Assembly (NCBI RefSeq): GCF_946479755.1
Contig: NZ_CAMLHC010000019.1
Coordinates: forward strand, 62,001 to 126,000
Length of the DNA: 64,000 bases
Reading direction: 5' to 3'
Source of the DNA: an uncultured Chitinophaga sp.
GTDB lineage: Bacteria > Bacteroidota > Bacteroidia > Chitinophagales > Chitinophagaceae
Within the stretch, counting starts at the first letter, position 1. Every line of letters begins with the position of its first letter. Below the pieces are notes generated by a model. That model saw only the letters and a program-made list of their open reading frames with translations, was not told where the DNA came from and searched no databases. A program made the translations under genes and the position numbers. Shown here in pieces: positions 53,790 through 62,430 of this stretch.

Positions 53790-53939
53790 TCAATATGGGC
53801 CGTCCTTACGGGACCTGGAGGCGTGCAGGGACTGAATAGTGATGGTATCAGCAGTGATGGTTCCGGTAGCGAGAGTGTCTCTTGTGAACGTTGGATTTAC
53901 CTTGTAATGTACTGTTTTGGCTTTTAAAATGTTCGTCAT
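53790..53939 (-). CDS. Thr-rich 49-residue peptide upstream of NEW3/ABC operon
   Basis: From ATG 53939 this has 49 residues; an extended frame runs to 53999. It has a Lys-containing N-terminal part (MTNILKAKTVHYKVN) and a Thr/Ser-rich core (RDTLATGTITADTITIQS) before a basic end, SRSRKDGPY. No Cys is present. Composition and size recall short peptides that become secreted or modified, and it is on the same strand 141 bases upstream of the NEW3 gene. I recognise no family and no modification enzyme is nearby. It may also be a small structural or stress peptide. Confidence 0.5.
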   Translation of the reverse strand: MTNILKAKTVHYKVNPTFTRDTLATGTITADTITIQSLHASRSRKDGPY

Positions 53940-54369
53940 GCTAGATGAAATTGAATTGATTAAAAACAAATTCAAATAGAAAATAACTGCTCCTGCCAAC
54001 GGGGCGTAAGCGCCACGTTTGAAAGGATTAAAATTTACTGACAGTTGTTATGACCGAAAGTTAAATGATCAATTGTTAGAATAATGTTAAAACCGGTTTT
54101 CAGATGGCGGATATCCGCTGCCAACAAGACTATCAGCGCCCCTTTTTACCGCCAGGCTTCGAAACAATGCCGCACTGGCATACTCCGTTATACTGGTATC
54201 ATACCTGTCACCTCTTTGTCTTTTTAATCCGAAAAGACAGAAAAAAAATTGCAAATATGTTCATATGTATATACATTTAATAAAAACAGACACCCCCGGT
54301 AGGAGAACAGCCGAACAATGAACCAGATGCTACCATCGGGAATATATCATCCGTTATGAAAATTGATAC
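53940..54369. other. AT-rich 430-base intergenic region with two palindromes
   Basis: This divergent region is AT-rich compared with flanks and carries two 12-base perfect palindromes, aaaaccggtttt (54089-54100) and atgtatatacat (54265-54276). The second is 93 bases before the DUF5054 start. They may be operators. I found no TAnnTTTG-type -7 for either flanking gene. Confidence 0.4.
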
Positions 54370-57054
54370 ATGGTGAAACGTACTCAACTTGTACTGCTGC
54401 TAATAGTAATATCGACAGCAACAGCGACAGCGCAGCAACCAAAAACAACTGCTGTCAACCCTAGGGTAACTGATATCTGGGTAGTATTTAAAACACATTT
54501 TGACCTTGGCTTTACCGACCTGCCGGAAAACGTGTTCAGGCGGTACCGGGAGGAAATGATGACCAACGCATTGACGGTCATCGAAAAAAATGCGCTGCTG
54601 CCAAAAGAAAAGCGGTTCGCCTGGACGGTTTCAGGCTGGCCCCTGCAAGCACAAATACTGGGTCCGCTGCAGACGCCTGAACGAAAAGCGAAAATTGAGC
54701 AGGCGATAAAAACCGGCGCGCTGGTCGTACACGGCCTTCCTTTTACTACTCATACGGAATCACTGGACTATGAAGATTTGGTACGCGGCCTTAGCTATTC
54801 TTCCATGATTACGCGGAAATACGGGCTCCCCCTGACGATCAGTGCAAAGATGACAGACGTACCTGCGCATTCCTGGGTAATGCCCACCTTACTGCATCAT
54901 GCCGGGATTAAATTCCTGCAGCTGGGCTGTAATCCCGCCAGCCAATATCCCCGGTTTCCAGAACTGTTCTGGTGGGAAGGACCAGATGGCTCAAAGGTGC
55001 TCTGTAATTACACCGCGCTCTATGGCTCTGACATCCGGCCCACCAAAAACTGGCCTTGCAAAAATTACCTGGCGATGCAAATGACCGGGGACAATCACGG
55101 GCCACCCACATCACAGGAAATTGATAAACTCCTCGCCTACGCGGCAAAAGAGATGCCTGGCGTCCGGATACATTTTGGTACGCTGGACGATTTTGCCAAA
55201 GCTGTTCTCGCCGAACGTCCGACGTTACCCACGGTTAAGGGTGATTGTCCTGACACCTGGATCCATGGCATACAATCCAATCCGCAGGAAACCAAAACTG
55301 CCAGGAATATCCGCCCGCTCGAGTCCGCGCTGGACGGTCTGCATACACAGATGAGCAGCTGGGGGCTACCCACCACACCTATTTCGGGTGAACTGGCAAA
55401 AGCTTATGAACAAAGCCTGTTATATGGTGAGCATACCTGGGGAATGAACGCAGAGTACGGACCCCGCTACAGTTATGGCGACGACTGGAAAAAATGGATG
55501 GCTGCTGCTGCAGCCGAACCGCTTCCTCCCAACGGTGATTACACCCCGTTGAAAAACAGCGATGCACACAACACCTCCATCGGCAGCAAGCGGAAATGGC
55601 TTCATTCCTACGATGAGAAGCACCGGTATATTCTCAACACCCGTGACATCGTGCGCAGCAAGCTTGACCAACATCTTCAGCTGCTGGCCGCTGCTGTAAA
55701 CAAAGCTGGTAAACGCATGGTGGTCTACAATCCGCTGCCCTGGAAAAGGTCCGGTATGATTGAAAATCCATGGCAGAAAGGAAGCTATTACTTTGTTAAA
55801 GACGTTCCTCCATCCGGCTATACGACCGTTTCACCTGGTGAACCGGGAAACCAGGACGTTCGTCACGACAAGCAACCCGTATTCAATACTCCTGCCTTCC
55901 AGGTGACGTTTGACCTGAAGAGAGGCGGTATATCCTCGCTGATTGAAAAATCAACCGGCCGGGAACTGGTCGATACCACAGCAGCCTATGTCATTGGCCA
56001 GTTTTTGCACGAACGATTCAGTACACATGAAGTGGACAACTGGTTTGATGCCTACAGCCGCATAAAAGACGGCTGGGGATTGAACGATCTGGGCAAGCCC
56101 GGAATGATCGATGCAACGAAAGCGCCTTACCTGGCGTTTACCCCCAAAACCTGGGACATTGATGTCGCCCATTCCACTGCTGCCGATATTGCCACCCTCT
56201 CCGCTACTGACCCTGAAGGCCATGCAAAAAACTACACGCTGACATTTACTTTTCCGCGCGATGCAGCTTATGTAGATGTTACCTGGTCTGTTACCGATAA
56301 AACGCCGGACAAACAACCGGAAGGTGGATGGCTCTGTTTTCCTTTCAACGTTCAGCAGCCCACCTTCACGATGGGGCGCCCGGGAGGGCCTGTCGATCCC
56401 TCCAAAGACATTATACCCGGTTGCAACAAATACCTGATGGCCATCAATTCCGGCGTCGCCGTTACCGGTCCGGATAAATCCGGTATGGTACTATCCTCTG
56501 CAGATGCACCGTTAGTTAGTCCGGGTGAACCCGGACTCTGGAAATACTCGATGGACTATGTCCCCACCAAACCTGCTCTTTTTGTTAATCTCTATAACAA
56601 CATGTGGAACACCAATTTCCCGTTGTGGCAGGAAGGCTCCTGGACAGAAAGTGTCCGTATATGGCCTGTTACCCGGGGTTCTTCCATAACAGACAACCTT
56701 GTGAAAAATGCATGGGAAACCCGCGTGCCGTTATTAACAGCAACAGCGGAAGGCGCCCCCGGAACATTACCGGCAACACAACAGGGGTTAGCTGTTTCCC
56801 GGCCGGGCGTGCTTGTCACAGCTTTTGGCGATAACCCCGATGGCAGCGGCACCATTTTACGTTTATGGGAACAGGCCGGGCATTCGGGAAGCTGTACCGT
56901 CAGTTTTAATGGTCAAAAAAAAGTAAAAGCTGTTGTTCCGATCGATTTGCGCGGCAACAAAAAAGGGGCTCCCATCGCGGTAAGGAATGGATCATTTACC
57001 TTCAGACTGAATAAGTACGCCCCCGCATCCTTCCTGGTTATTGATCAGCGATAG
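54370..57054 (+). CDS. DUF5054/GH38-like secreted glycosidase
   Basis: The protein has 894 residues with a signal peptide (about 1-21). The N-terminal catalytic domain (about 30-330) starts IWVVFKTHFDLGFTDLP, the GH38-like His/Asp metal site of the DUF5054 family. It continues with GLPFTTHTESLDYEDLVRG and TDVPAHSWVMP, whose Asp may be the nucleophile. The C-terminal half is all-beta. GH38 enzymes are alpha-mannosidases; DUF5054 substrates are unknown. The following hairpin may be its terminator. Confidence 0.85.
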   Translation: MVKRTQLVLLLIVISTATATAQQPKTTAVNPRVTDIWVVFKTHFDLGFTDLPENVFRRYREEMMTNALTVIEKNALLPKEKRFAWTVSGWPLQAQILGPLQTPERKAKIEQAIKTGALVVHGLPFTTHTESLDYEDLVRGLSYSSMITRKYGLPLTISAKMTDVPAHSWVMPTLLHHAGIKFLQLGCNPASQYPRFPELFWWEGPDGSKVLCNYTALYGSDIRPTKNWPCKNYLAMQMTGDNHGPPTSQEIDKLLAYAAKEMPGVRIHFGTLDDFAKAVLAERPTLPTVKGDCPDTWIHGIQSNPQETKTARNIRPLESALDGLHTQMSSWGLPTTPISGELAKAYEQSLLYGEHTWGMNAEYGPRYSYGDDWKKWMAAAAAEPLPPNGDYTPLKNSDAHNTSIGSKRKWLHSYDEKHRYILNTRDIVRSKLDQHLQLLAAAVNKAGKRMVVYNPLPWKRSGMIENPWQKGSYYFVKDVPPSGYTTVSPGEPGNQDVRHDKQPVFNTPAFQVTFDLKRGGISSLIEKSTGRELVDTTAAYVIGQFLHERFSTHEVDNWFDAYSRIKDGWGLNDLGKPGMIDATKAPYLAFTPKTWDIDVAHSTAADIATLSATDPEGHAKNYTLTFTFPRDAAYVDVTWSVTDKTPDKQPEGGWLCFPFNVQQPTFTMGRPGGPVDPSKDIIPGCNKYLMAINSGVAVTGPDKSGMVLSSADAPLVSPGEPGLWKYSMDYVPTKPALFVNLYNNMWNTNFPLWQEGSWTESVRIWPVTRGSSITDNLVKNAWETRVPLLTATAEGAPGTLPATQQGLAVSRPGVLVTAFGDNPDGSGTILRLWEQAGHSGSCTVSFNGQKKVKAVVPIDLRGNKKGAPIAVRNGSFTFRLNKYAPASFLVIDQR

Positions 57055-57079
57055 CGCGGGGTCCGATGGCTATACTGTG

Positions 57080-57116
57080 CCTGTCCTTTGAACTTTTTCC
57101 CGGTTCAAAGGGCAGG
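57080..57116 (+). terminator. Hairpin after the DUF5054 gene, terminator-like without T tail
   Basis: cctgtcctttgaac pairs with gttcaaagggcagg over 14 bases (one G-U) around a nine-base loop. It starts 25 bases after the stop. The lack of T residues makes it a weak terminator or a structure-dependent one. Confidence 0.45.
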
Positions 57117-57200
57117 TACGTTAAGCCCAATTTTGACAATAAAGAAGGGTTGTGTATTTTTGAAAGGTTGGGATATGTATCATGTGACAAGGTTTTTTCT
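57114..57200 (+). pseudogene. Remnant of a GNAT acetyltransferase, C-terminal motif B only
   Basis: Read in the frame that runs into the next gene, this encodes NFDN, then L, IFERLGYV, C and VF in the order and spacing of GNAT motif B. Against the complete GNAT at 50269, 15 of 24 residues match (NFDN-x3-L-x-IFE-x-LGYV-x-C-x2-VF). DNA differs much more, so it is an old remnant of a related gene, not a recent copy of the one in this window. The rest of the gene, including the acetyl-CoA loop, is gone. The serine hydrolase starts at 57222. Confidence 0.8.
57132..57162 (+). promoter_or_regulatory. Complete Bacteroidota promoter inside the GNAT remnant
   Basis: TTTG (57132-57135), 19 bases, then TATTTTTG (57155-57162) form a perfect -33/-7 pair (TTTG-N19-TAnnTTTG), the only complete one I found here. 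It would start transcription near 57169, about 53 bases before the serine-hydrolase ATG. In the intact GNAT gene the same codons give TTTG-N19-CATTTTTG, one base from consensus. Confidence 0.65.
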
Positions 57201-57221
57201 CACTCACCTATTCCTTATATC

Positions 57222-58298
57222 ATGAGAAAGGTATTATTTCCAATGCTCTTCCTGCTGGCTGTCCGCCCGGCTTCCGGCCAATCACCCAAGGCAGGCCTGT
57301 TTATCGATTCTTTTGTCATCAAAAACAATTTTAATGGCACCGTTCTTTTAGCCAAAAAGGATAAAGCCTGGTACCAGAAGAGCTTCGGGACAGCCAACTT
57401 CCGGCTGAATACGCCCAATACCGCCGACACCCGGTATAAAGTTGCTTCCATTACCAAAGCCTTTACGGCGGTGTTGATACTCCAGCTCTACGAGCAGGGG
57501 AAAATTGATTTAAACAAACCCATTAGCAGTTATTTGCCTGATTATAAAGGAGAAGGCGCCGATAAGGTAACGGTAACGCAGCTACTGAACATGACATCGG
57601 GCATCCATAACATGGACGCTGGACTAACCCTTGAATCAGCATTAAAAAACGGGATGCCGCAGTACCAGGCGCCGCATACCAGCGATGAAATGCTGACGCT
57701 TTTCTGCAGCGGCAAACTGGTCAATGAACCCGGCAAAGTATGGGATTATAACAATGCCGATTATATTATCCTCGGAAAAATTATTGAACGTACTACGGGA
57801 AAAACTTTCGAGCAAAATCTCCGCACCCGTATCCTGGAACCGCTGAAGATGACCAATACAGGCATCGCCTACCAGCAGGAGATTATTCCCCGCCTGGCCG
57901 ATACTTATTTCTACCGTGATGACATCAAAGCGATGGTCAACGACCTCCCCGTGTACCCGGAGAATTGGTATGCCGCCGGCGCGATGTATTCCACGGTGGA
58001 TGATATCCTGAAATTCTCCAATGCGCTGTTTGGAAAAAAGCTGTTAAAGCAGGCAACACTCGATCAGATGTTCACCTCCGGAAAAGACGAATATGGTTAC
58101 GGTGTATGGGTGTACAAAGATTATGACATTCACGGCAAACACTATACGATCATCAAAAGGCCGGGTTCTATTATGGGCGCACAGGCCATGCTGTTCCATG
58201 TACTGGAGGAAGGGTCCACCATCATCATCCTGAGTAATACCGGCACGGCCAGCCTCGATGAATTTGCCGCCAAAATAGCCTCCCGTATTGTCAAATAA
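57222..58298 (+). CDS. Serine hydrolase, class C beta-lactamase-like (penicillin-binding fold)
   Basis: From ATG 57222 the protein has 358 residues with a signal peptide (about 1-20, ending ASGQ). The catalytic SxxK is Ser76-Ile-Thr-Lys79 (VASITKAFT), YxN is Tyr176-Asn-Asn178, and the third motif near the C-terminus is degenerate. It resembles EstB/LACTB-type esterases or D-aminopeptidases more than a true AmpC. The frame continues upstream to 57066, where it reads the GNAT remnant; those residues are not part of the native protein. A promoter sits inside that remnant. Confidence 0.88.
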   Translation: MRKVLFPMLFLLAVRPASGQSPKAGLFIDSFVIKNNFNGTVLLAKKDKAWYQKSFGTANFRLNTPNTADTRYKVASITKAFTAVLILQLYEQGKIDLNKPISSYLPDYKGEGADKVTVTQLLNMTSGIHNMDAGLTLESALKNGMPQYQAPHTSDEMLTLFCSGKLVNEPGKVWDYNNADYIILGKIIERTTGKTFEQNLRTRILEPLKMTNTGIAYQQEIIPRLADTYFYRDDIKAMVNDLPVYPENWYAAGAMYSTVDDILKFSNALFGKKLLKQATLDQMFTSGKDEYGYGVWVYKDYDIHGKHYTIIKRPGSIMGAQAMLFHVLEEGSTIIILSNTGTASLDEFAAKIASRIVK

Positions 58299-58303
58299 AG
58301 AAA

Positions 58304-58322
58304 CCCCGCGACCGGCGCGGGG
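58304..58322. terminator. Convergent terminator, serine hydrolase / CHU_C protein
   Basis: Stem ccccgcg/cgcgggg with a five-base loop. The T-rich side is on the minus strand (tttctttattt), so it mainly ends the CHU_C gene. Confidence 0.7.
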
Positions 58323-58349
58323 CTTCAGTGATAAGGCGTGCAAATATTA

Positions 58350-61300
58350 TTAGTGAACGATGGTAATAAATCCTTTGAGCGTTGTTTCCCCCTGGTTGAT
58401 CGTCAACACATAGTAGTAGGTACCCTCTGCCAGCGGCTGACCATTTACTTTTCCGTCCCAATCGTTGCTATAGTTCCAGCGGACATACACCATGCGCCCT
58501 GCGCGGTCAAATATCTTCAGTTCGTTGTCCGGGAAAAGGTGCAGGTCTTTCACCACCCACCTGTCGTTGAAGCCGTCGCCGTTAGGTGTCAGAATATTAT
58601 TGGCCGTAATGTTGATCATACCGGCTACCTTCAGCCCGAAGGTAGCGGTATTCGTACAGCCGTCGCTGTTGGTGACCGTGACCTTATAGGCTGCATCCGC
58701 CACCGGCCTCACCTGTAATACCGGCGTAACGACGCCGCCGATCACTCCGGCTGTCTCATCCCACTTGAATGTATTGTTGCCGCCAGCTGCAGCTGTGAGC
58801 CGTACCAGCTCTCCTTTGGCGACAATAGCGCCTTTGTCGCTGCTGATGGTGATAACAGGCAGGCTGCTTACGTTGACCGTAAAGGTGCGCCGCAGCAGGT
58901 CGGCTCCTCCGTTGGCGGTACCGCCGTTATCCTGTATGGTAACGGTAACGGCAACACGCCCATCGCTAACGTCCGGCTTGAGTTTATAATGAAGTACGCC
59001 GGCGGCATCCACCGTCAGCAGGTCAAAGAAAGGCTGATCTGCTGCGGCGGTGATCGTGTAGGTCTGCCCCGCCTCTACGGCGGAAGCGCCTGTCAGTTGA
59101 ACACGATGAGCCTCCACCGTGGCGCAGATGGTAGTATTGGCGACAGGGTCCAGCACAGGTGCTTTGTTGACCAGCAACACCGTGATGGTGACCGGTACCA
59201 CACCGCTGGTATTCAATCCATCGCTGACGGTGATTCCCAGCGTGGTGGTATTGCCCGTCAGCCGGTTCAGCGCGGCGGTGTTCAGCACTTTCACCACACC
59301 GGCGGCATCTATGGAAAAGGCGCCCGCGGCGCCATCGGCAGCGATGCTCCAGTTCAACAGCGGCGCAGGAGTTGCCTGTACAGTTCCCACCACACTTCCA
59401 ACGGCGCCGGTTTGCAGCACATTGAAATGCTGACCGGCGGCTATCTGCGGCGGTGTTTTATCATACGTCACCGTCAGCGTATTGGAAGCCGTATTGCCGG
59501 TATTGGCGGGGTTGACGGCCATGCCGGCAGGCAGGGAAATGCTTACCGGTCCATCTCCCGCGGGCGTGACCAGCGCCGTATAAGTCACATTGTCTGTCGT
59601 TTGCAGGTTCGTAACCGTGGCATTGACGACATGCAGTTCTCCGGCTTCCAGGCCGGTGACCGGTTCTGTGAAAATCAGGCTGATGGTGAAGGGTGTATTG
59701 ATCACGGCCGCAGCACTGGTGCTGAGCGTTACCCGGGGAACACCGGTATTGATGAATACCCCTCCGGTAGCCGCTACATTGTTTAACACTGGGGCAAGCG
59801 GATTCCTAAAGTAATCGATGAGCACATCCCCATTCAGCATCAATGCCGTACCCAGCCCAATCCCGTTCAGGTCCATCTCCCCATTCTTTACGATATACCG
59901 GAACGCCAGGGTGTCCGACTGGTCGCCACCCACATAGGCCGCTTCCACCTGGCTGCTACCGATCATGACCGGCAGTGTAACGTGGACGGGCGTACGCAAC
60001 AGCCGCACCCGTTCGCTGAGGCGCACCGTGAAGTCAAGCGCATCGCCGGTCTTATAGGTACCGTTGGGCGGTACTGTTACAGCGGTAACCACCGGAGGCG
60101 TGGCATCATACTGATAGCTAATACTCACCGGCGGATTACCATAACCTGCGCCGTTGAAGGCCACATTCCCAGGCACTTTTACCTGTACAGGGCCGTCGGC
60201 CGCCGGGGTGACCAGCACGCTGAATGTGCTGTCATTGACCGGCTGAAAGTTGCTGAAGGTAACGTTGGTGCCACCGATGTCGGTGACATCGAAACCGGTG
60301 ACAGGATCACTGAAGGTCAATATAGCTGTCCATGGCGAGTTTTGTGTTATAGCGCCCGTTATTTTCAGGGAGGGGGGTGTGGTTAATACATTCACTGCAC
60401 CGGTGTTCCCGATATTTTTCAGGCCGGGCACTGCATAGTTACCTGCCATATCCAGGATAGTCATTCCATTAGCCACGATAGCGCTACCCAGGTTGATGCC
60501 GTTCAGGCTCCTGTTTCCGTCTACCACCGTATACCGGAAAGTGACTGTGTTAGTGGTTTGCCGGAAGAAGGCAGCTTTCACCAGGTCAGATCCAATGGTT
60601 ACGTCTATGTAGGCCTGACCGCCAGCAGTATTCACAACGATATTTTCGTCAAACGTCACGGTAAAGTCCAGCACGTCGCCCGTTTTATAAAACCCCGGTG
60701 CGGGCACCCCGACAGCAGCCACTTGCGGCGCCGTTTTATCGTAGGTGAACGTCAGCGTATTGGAAGCGGTATTACCCGTATTGGCGGGGTTGACAGCCAT
60801 GCCGGCAGGCAGGGATATGTTTACCGGTCCGTCCATGGCAGGCGTCACCAACGCTGTATAAGTAACGTTGTCGGCTGTTTGCAGGTTAGTGACCGCAGCG
60901 TTGACGGCGCTGATCTCAGTCACATCCAGGCCTGTCACCGGCTCCGTGAATGTTAGCCTGATTGTAAACGGCGCGTTGACGAGGGCCGGAGCGCTGGCAC
61001 TGAGCGTCACTGCCGGGGTGCCGGTATTGACGAATACGCTGCTGGTAGGCGCTATATTATGAAGGTCCGCAATGATGGTGTTGCCCGCAGGATCGGCAAG
61101 GATGTCTCCGTTCAGCTGCAGCGGCGCGCCTATGTAGATGCCGTCTGTATCCATTTGCCCGCTTCGCACGACGTAGCGGAACACCAGGGCGTCAGACCCG
61201 TCGCCGCTAACGTAGGCTGCCTGCACCGGCGTACTGCCAATCATCACAGGCAGCGTTACCCGGGCAGGGCTGCGCGTCAGCCGTACCGCTTCGCTCAGGT

Positions 61301-62171
61301 GGACAGTAAACACCAGTGGTTCGCCGGTTTTGTAAGTGCCGTTGAGCGGTACCGTCACGTGGGTCACTACCGGGCGTGTGGACAAAACATTGATACCGCT
61401 GGTATTGCCCACATTACGCAGGTCTGTCGTAGCGGGGTTGCCAGCGACATCCCTGATGTCGGTACCATTGAGTACAATGGCGTTGCCGATACTAATGCCG
61501 GTAAGCGTCCTGTCGCCGCTGACAATCCGATACAGGAAGGTGAGGGATCTAGCCGTTTGCCTGTTTAGGTTAGCCTTCACGGTGGTGGTCCCAATGTTCA
61601 CAGGTATATAGGCCCTTCCGGTAACAACGCTGGATATCACGTTTTCATCAAAGTTCACGGTAAACTCCAGTGCATCGCCCGTTTTATAATACCCTGGTGC
61701 GGGAACAGCAACAGCGGTCACCTTTGGCAGAACAGCATCTACATAGGGTATCTGGGAATTCAGGTTTACCAGCACCACATCTGCATTGTTTCCGTCCACA
61801 TCCTGTATGGTACCTCCATTCCGTTCCAATAAAGCGCCCAGTGTAACCCCGTCGGCATCGACATCACCCGCGACTATCCTATAAGAGAAAGACAACGCCC
61901 TGGTCCCGCTGCCACCGGAATAAACAGCCCGGCGGGTTTGTGAGCCCACCAGGAGCTCAAGGTAGGGAACACCTCCGGCGGTATTCACCGTAACAGGTTC
62001 ACTGAAATATACGGTAAAGGCAAGTCCGTCACCTGCCTTGTAAAGGCCGGTCACAGGCTTCTCGACGGAAGTAACGGAGGGTGACTGCGCCCTTGCGGTT
62101 GCTGCACAGACCATACAGGTCAGCAATAGCATTGCCCTCAATGCGCATGCAAACGTAGAAAGTAGCTTCAT
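58350..62171 (-). CDS. Giant Ig-repeat protein with gliding-motility/T9SS C-terminal domain
   Basis: This 1273-residue protein has a signal peptide (about 1-28, ending ARAQ). It holds a tandem array of about ten Ig-like domains of at least three types: AVPAPGYYKTGDALEF..., VPLNGTYKTGEPL..., and TEPVTGLD...AVNPANTGNT. A cadherin-like segment (about 925-1020) and a PKD/Ig domain (about 1125-1185) follow. The last 85 residues, NILTPNGDGFNDRWVV...KIFDRAGRMVYV...GTYYYVLTI, form the CHU_C gliding-motility domain that directs type IX secretion and cell-surface display. Probably an adhesin or surface fibre. The repeats are also similar at the DNA level. Confidence 0.9.
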   Translation of the reverse strand: MKLLSTFACALRAMLLLTCMVCAATARAQSPSVTSVEKPVTGLYKAGDGLAFTVYFSEPVTVNTAGGVPYLELLVGSQTRRAVYSGGSGTRALSFSYRIVAGDVDADGVTLGALLERNGGTIQDVDGNNADVVLVNLNSQIPYVDAVLPKVTAVAVPAPGYYKTGDALEFTVNFDENVISSVVTGRAYIPVNIGTTTVKANLNRQTARSLTFLYRIVSGDRTLTGISIGNAIVLNGTDIRDVAGNPATTDLRNVGNTSGINVLSTRPVVTHVTVPLNGTYKTGEPLVFTVHLSEAVRLTRSPARVTLPVMIGSTPVQAAYVSGDGSDALVFRYVVRSGQMDTDGIYIGAPLQLNGDILADPAGNTIIADLHNIAPTSSVFVNTGTPAVTLSASAPALVNAPFTIRLTFTEPVTGLDVTEISAVNAAVTNLQTADNVTYTALVTPAMDGPVNISLPAGMAVNPANTGNTASNTLTFTYDKTAPQVAAVGVPAPGFYKTGDVLDFTVTFDENIVVNTAGGQAYIDVTIGSDLVKAAFFRQTTNTVTFRYTVVDGNRSLNGINLGSAIVANGMTILDMAGNYAVPGLKNIGNTGAVNVLTTPPSLKITGAITQNSPWTAILTFSDPVTGFDVTDIGGTNVTFSNFQPVNDSTFSVLVTPAADGPVQVKVPGNVAFNGAGYGNPPVSISYQYDATPPVVTAVTVPPNGTYKTGDALDFTVRLSERVRLLRTPVHVTLPVMIGSSQVEAAYVGGDQSDTLAFRYIVKNGEMDLNGIGLGTALMLNGDVLIDYFRNPLAPVLNNVAATGGVFINTGVPRVTLSTSAAAVINTPFTISLIFTEPVTGLEAGELHVVNATVTNLQTTDNVTYTALVTPAGDGPVSISLPAGMAVNPANTGNTASNTLTVTYDKTPPQIAAGQHFNVLQTGAVGSVVGTVQATPAPLLNWSIAADGAAGAFSIDAAGVVKVLNTAALNRLTGNTTTLGITVSDGLNTSGVVPVTITVLLVNKAPVLDPVANTTICATVEAHRVQLTGASAVEAGQTYTITAAADQPFFDLLTVDAAGVLHYKLKPDVSDGRVAVTVTIQDNGGTANGGADLLRRTFTVNVSSLPVITISSDKGAIVAKGELVRLTAAAGGNNTFKWDETAGVIGGVVTPVLQVRPVADAAYKVTVTNSDGCTNTATFGLKVAGMINITANNILTPNGDGFNDRWVVKDLHLFPDNELKIFDRAGRMVYVRWNYSNDWDGKVNGQPLAEGTYYYVLTINQGETTLKGFITIVH
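59461..60900 (-). repeat. Near-identical DNA repeats inside the Ig-array gene
   Basis: The segments 59461-59640 and 60741-60900 are close copies of about 160 bases encoding the same Ig unit (TLTV or TLTFTYDKT...ALVTPA.DGPV). Further, more diverged copies lie at 60000-60120 and 61240-61360. They could recombine and change the length of the array. Confidence 0.75.
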
Positions 62172-62360
62172 TTGGTGAAGAGATTATAAAGGCATAGCGG
62201 TTGATGTCTATGCATAGGTAAATTGGTTTGGTACAGGTCAGGGTCTTCAGAAAAATGGTTAAAATCATTCTGCCGGGGGCGAAAATATAATATATATACG
62301 AAATATTTTATGATAATTTCAGAAAGCCCTGACGCCCTGTTCTGCCGGAGGAGCGCTAAA

Positions 62361-62388
62361 AAACAAACCCCACGCTCAGCGTGAGGTC
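62361..62388 (-). terminator. Weak terminator of the lipoprotein gene
   Basis: Imperfect stem (ccccacgc/gcgtgagg, one mismatch) with a three-base loop, followed on the minus strand by a T-rich run (tttgttttttag). Confidence 0.5.
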
Positions 62389-62430
62389 TGTTAGTCTTCC
62401 AATTATCCTGATATAAAAAACAACCAATGT

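Noticed and set aside
53790..53939. A lanthipeptide precursor
   Set aside because: No Cys in the core and no LanB/C/M gene in the window; only size and Thr content suggest it.
57066..57221. An N-terminal extension of the serine hydrolase
   Set aside because: It encodes a hairpin and a GNAT remnant, lacks a signal peptide, and the promoter starts transcription inside it; ATG 57222 opens a proper signal peptide.
57222..58298. A true AmpC-type beta-lactamase
   Set aside because: SxxK and YxN are present, but the KTG-like third motif is degenerate, and the neighbours give no link to beta-lactams; esterase or peptidase is equally likely.
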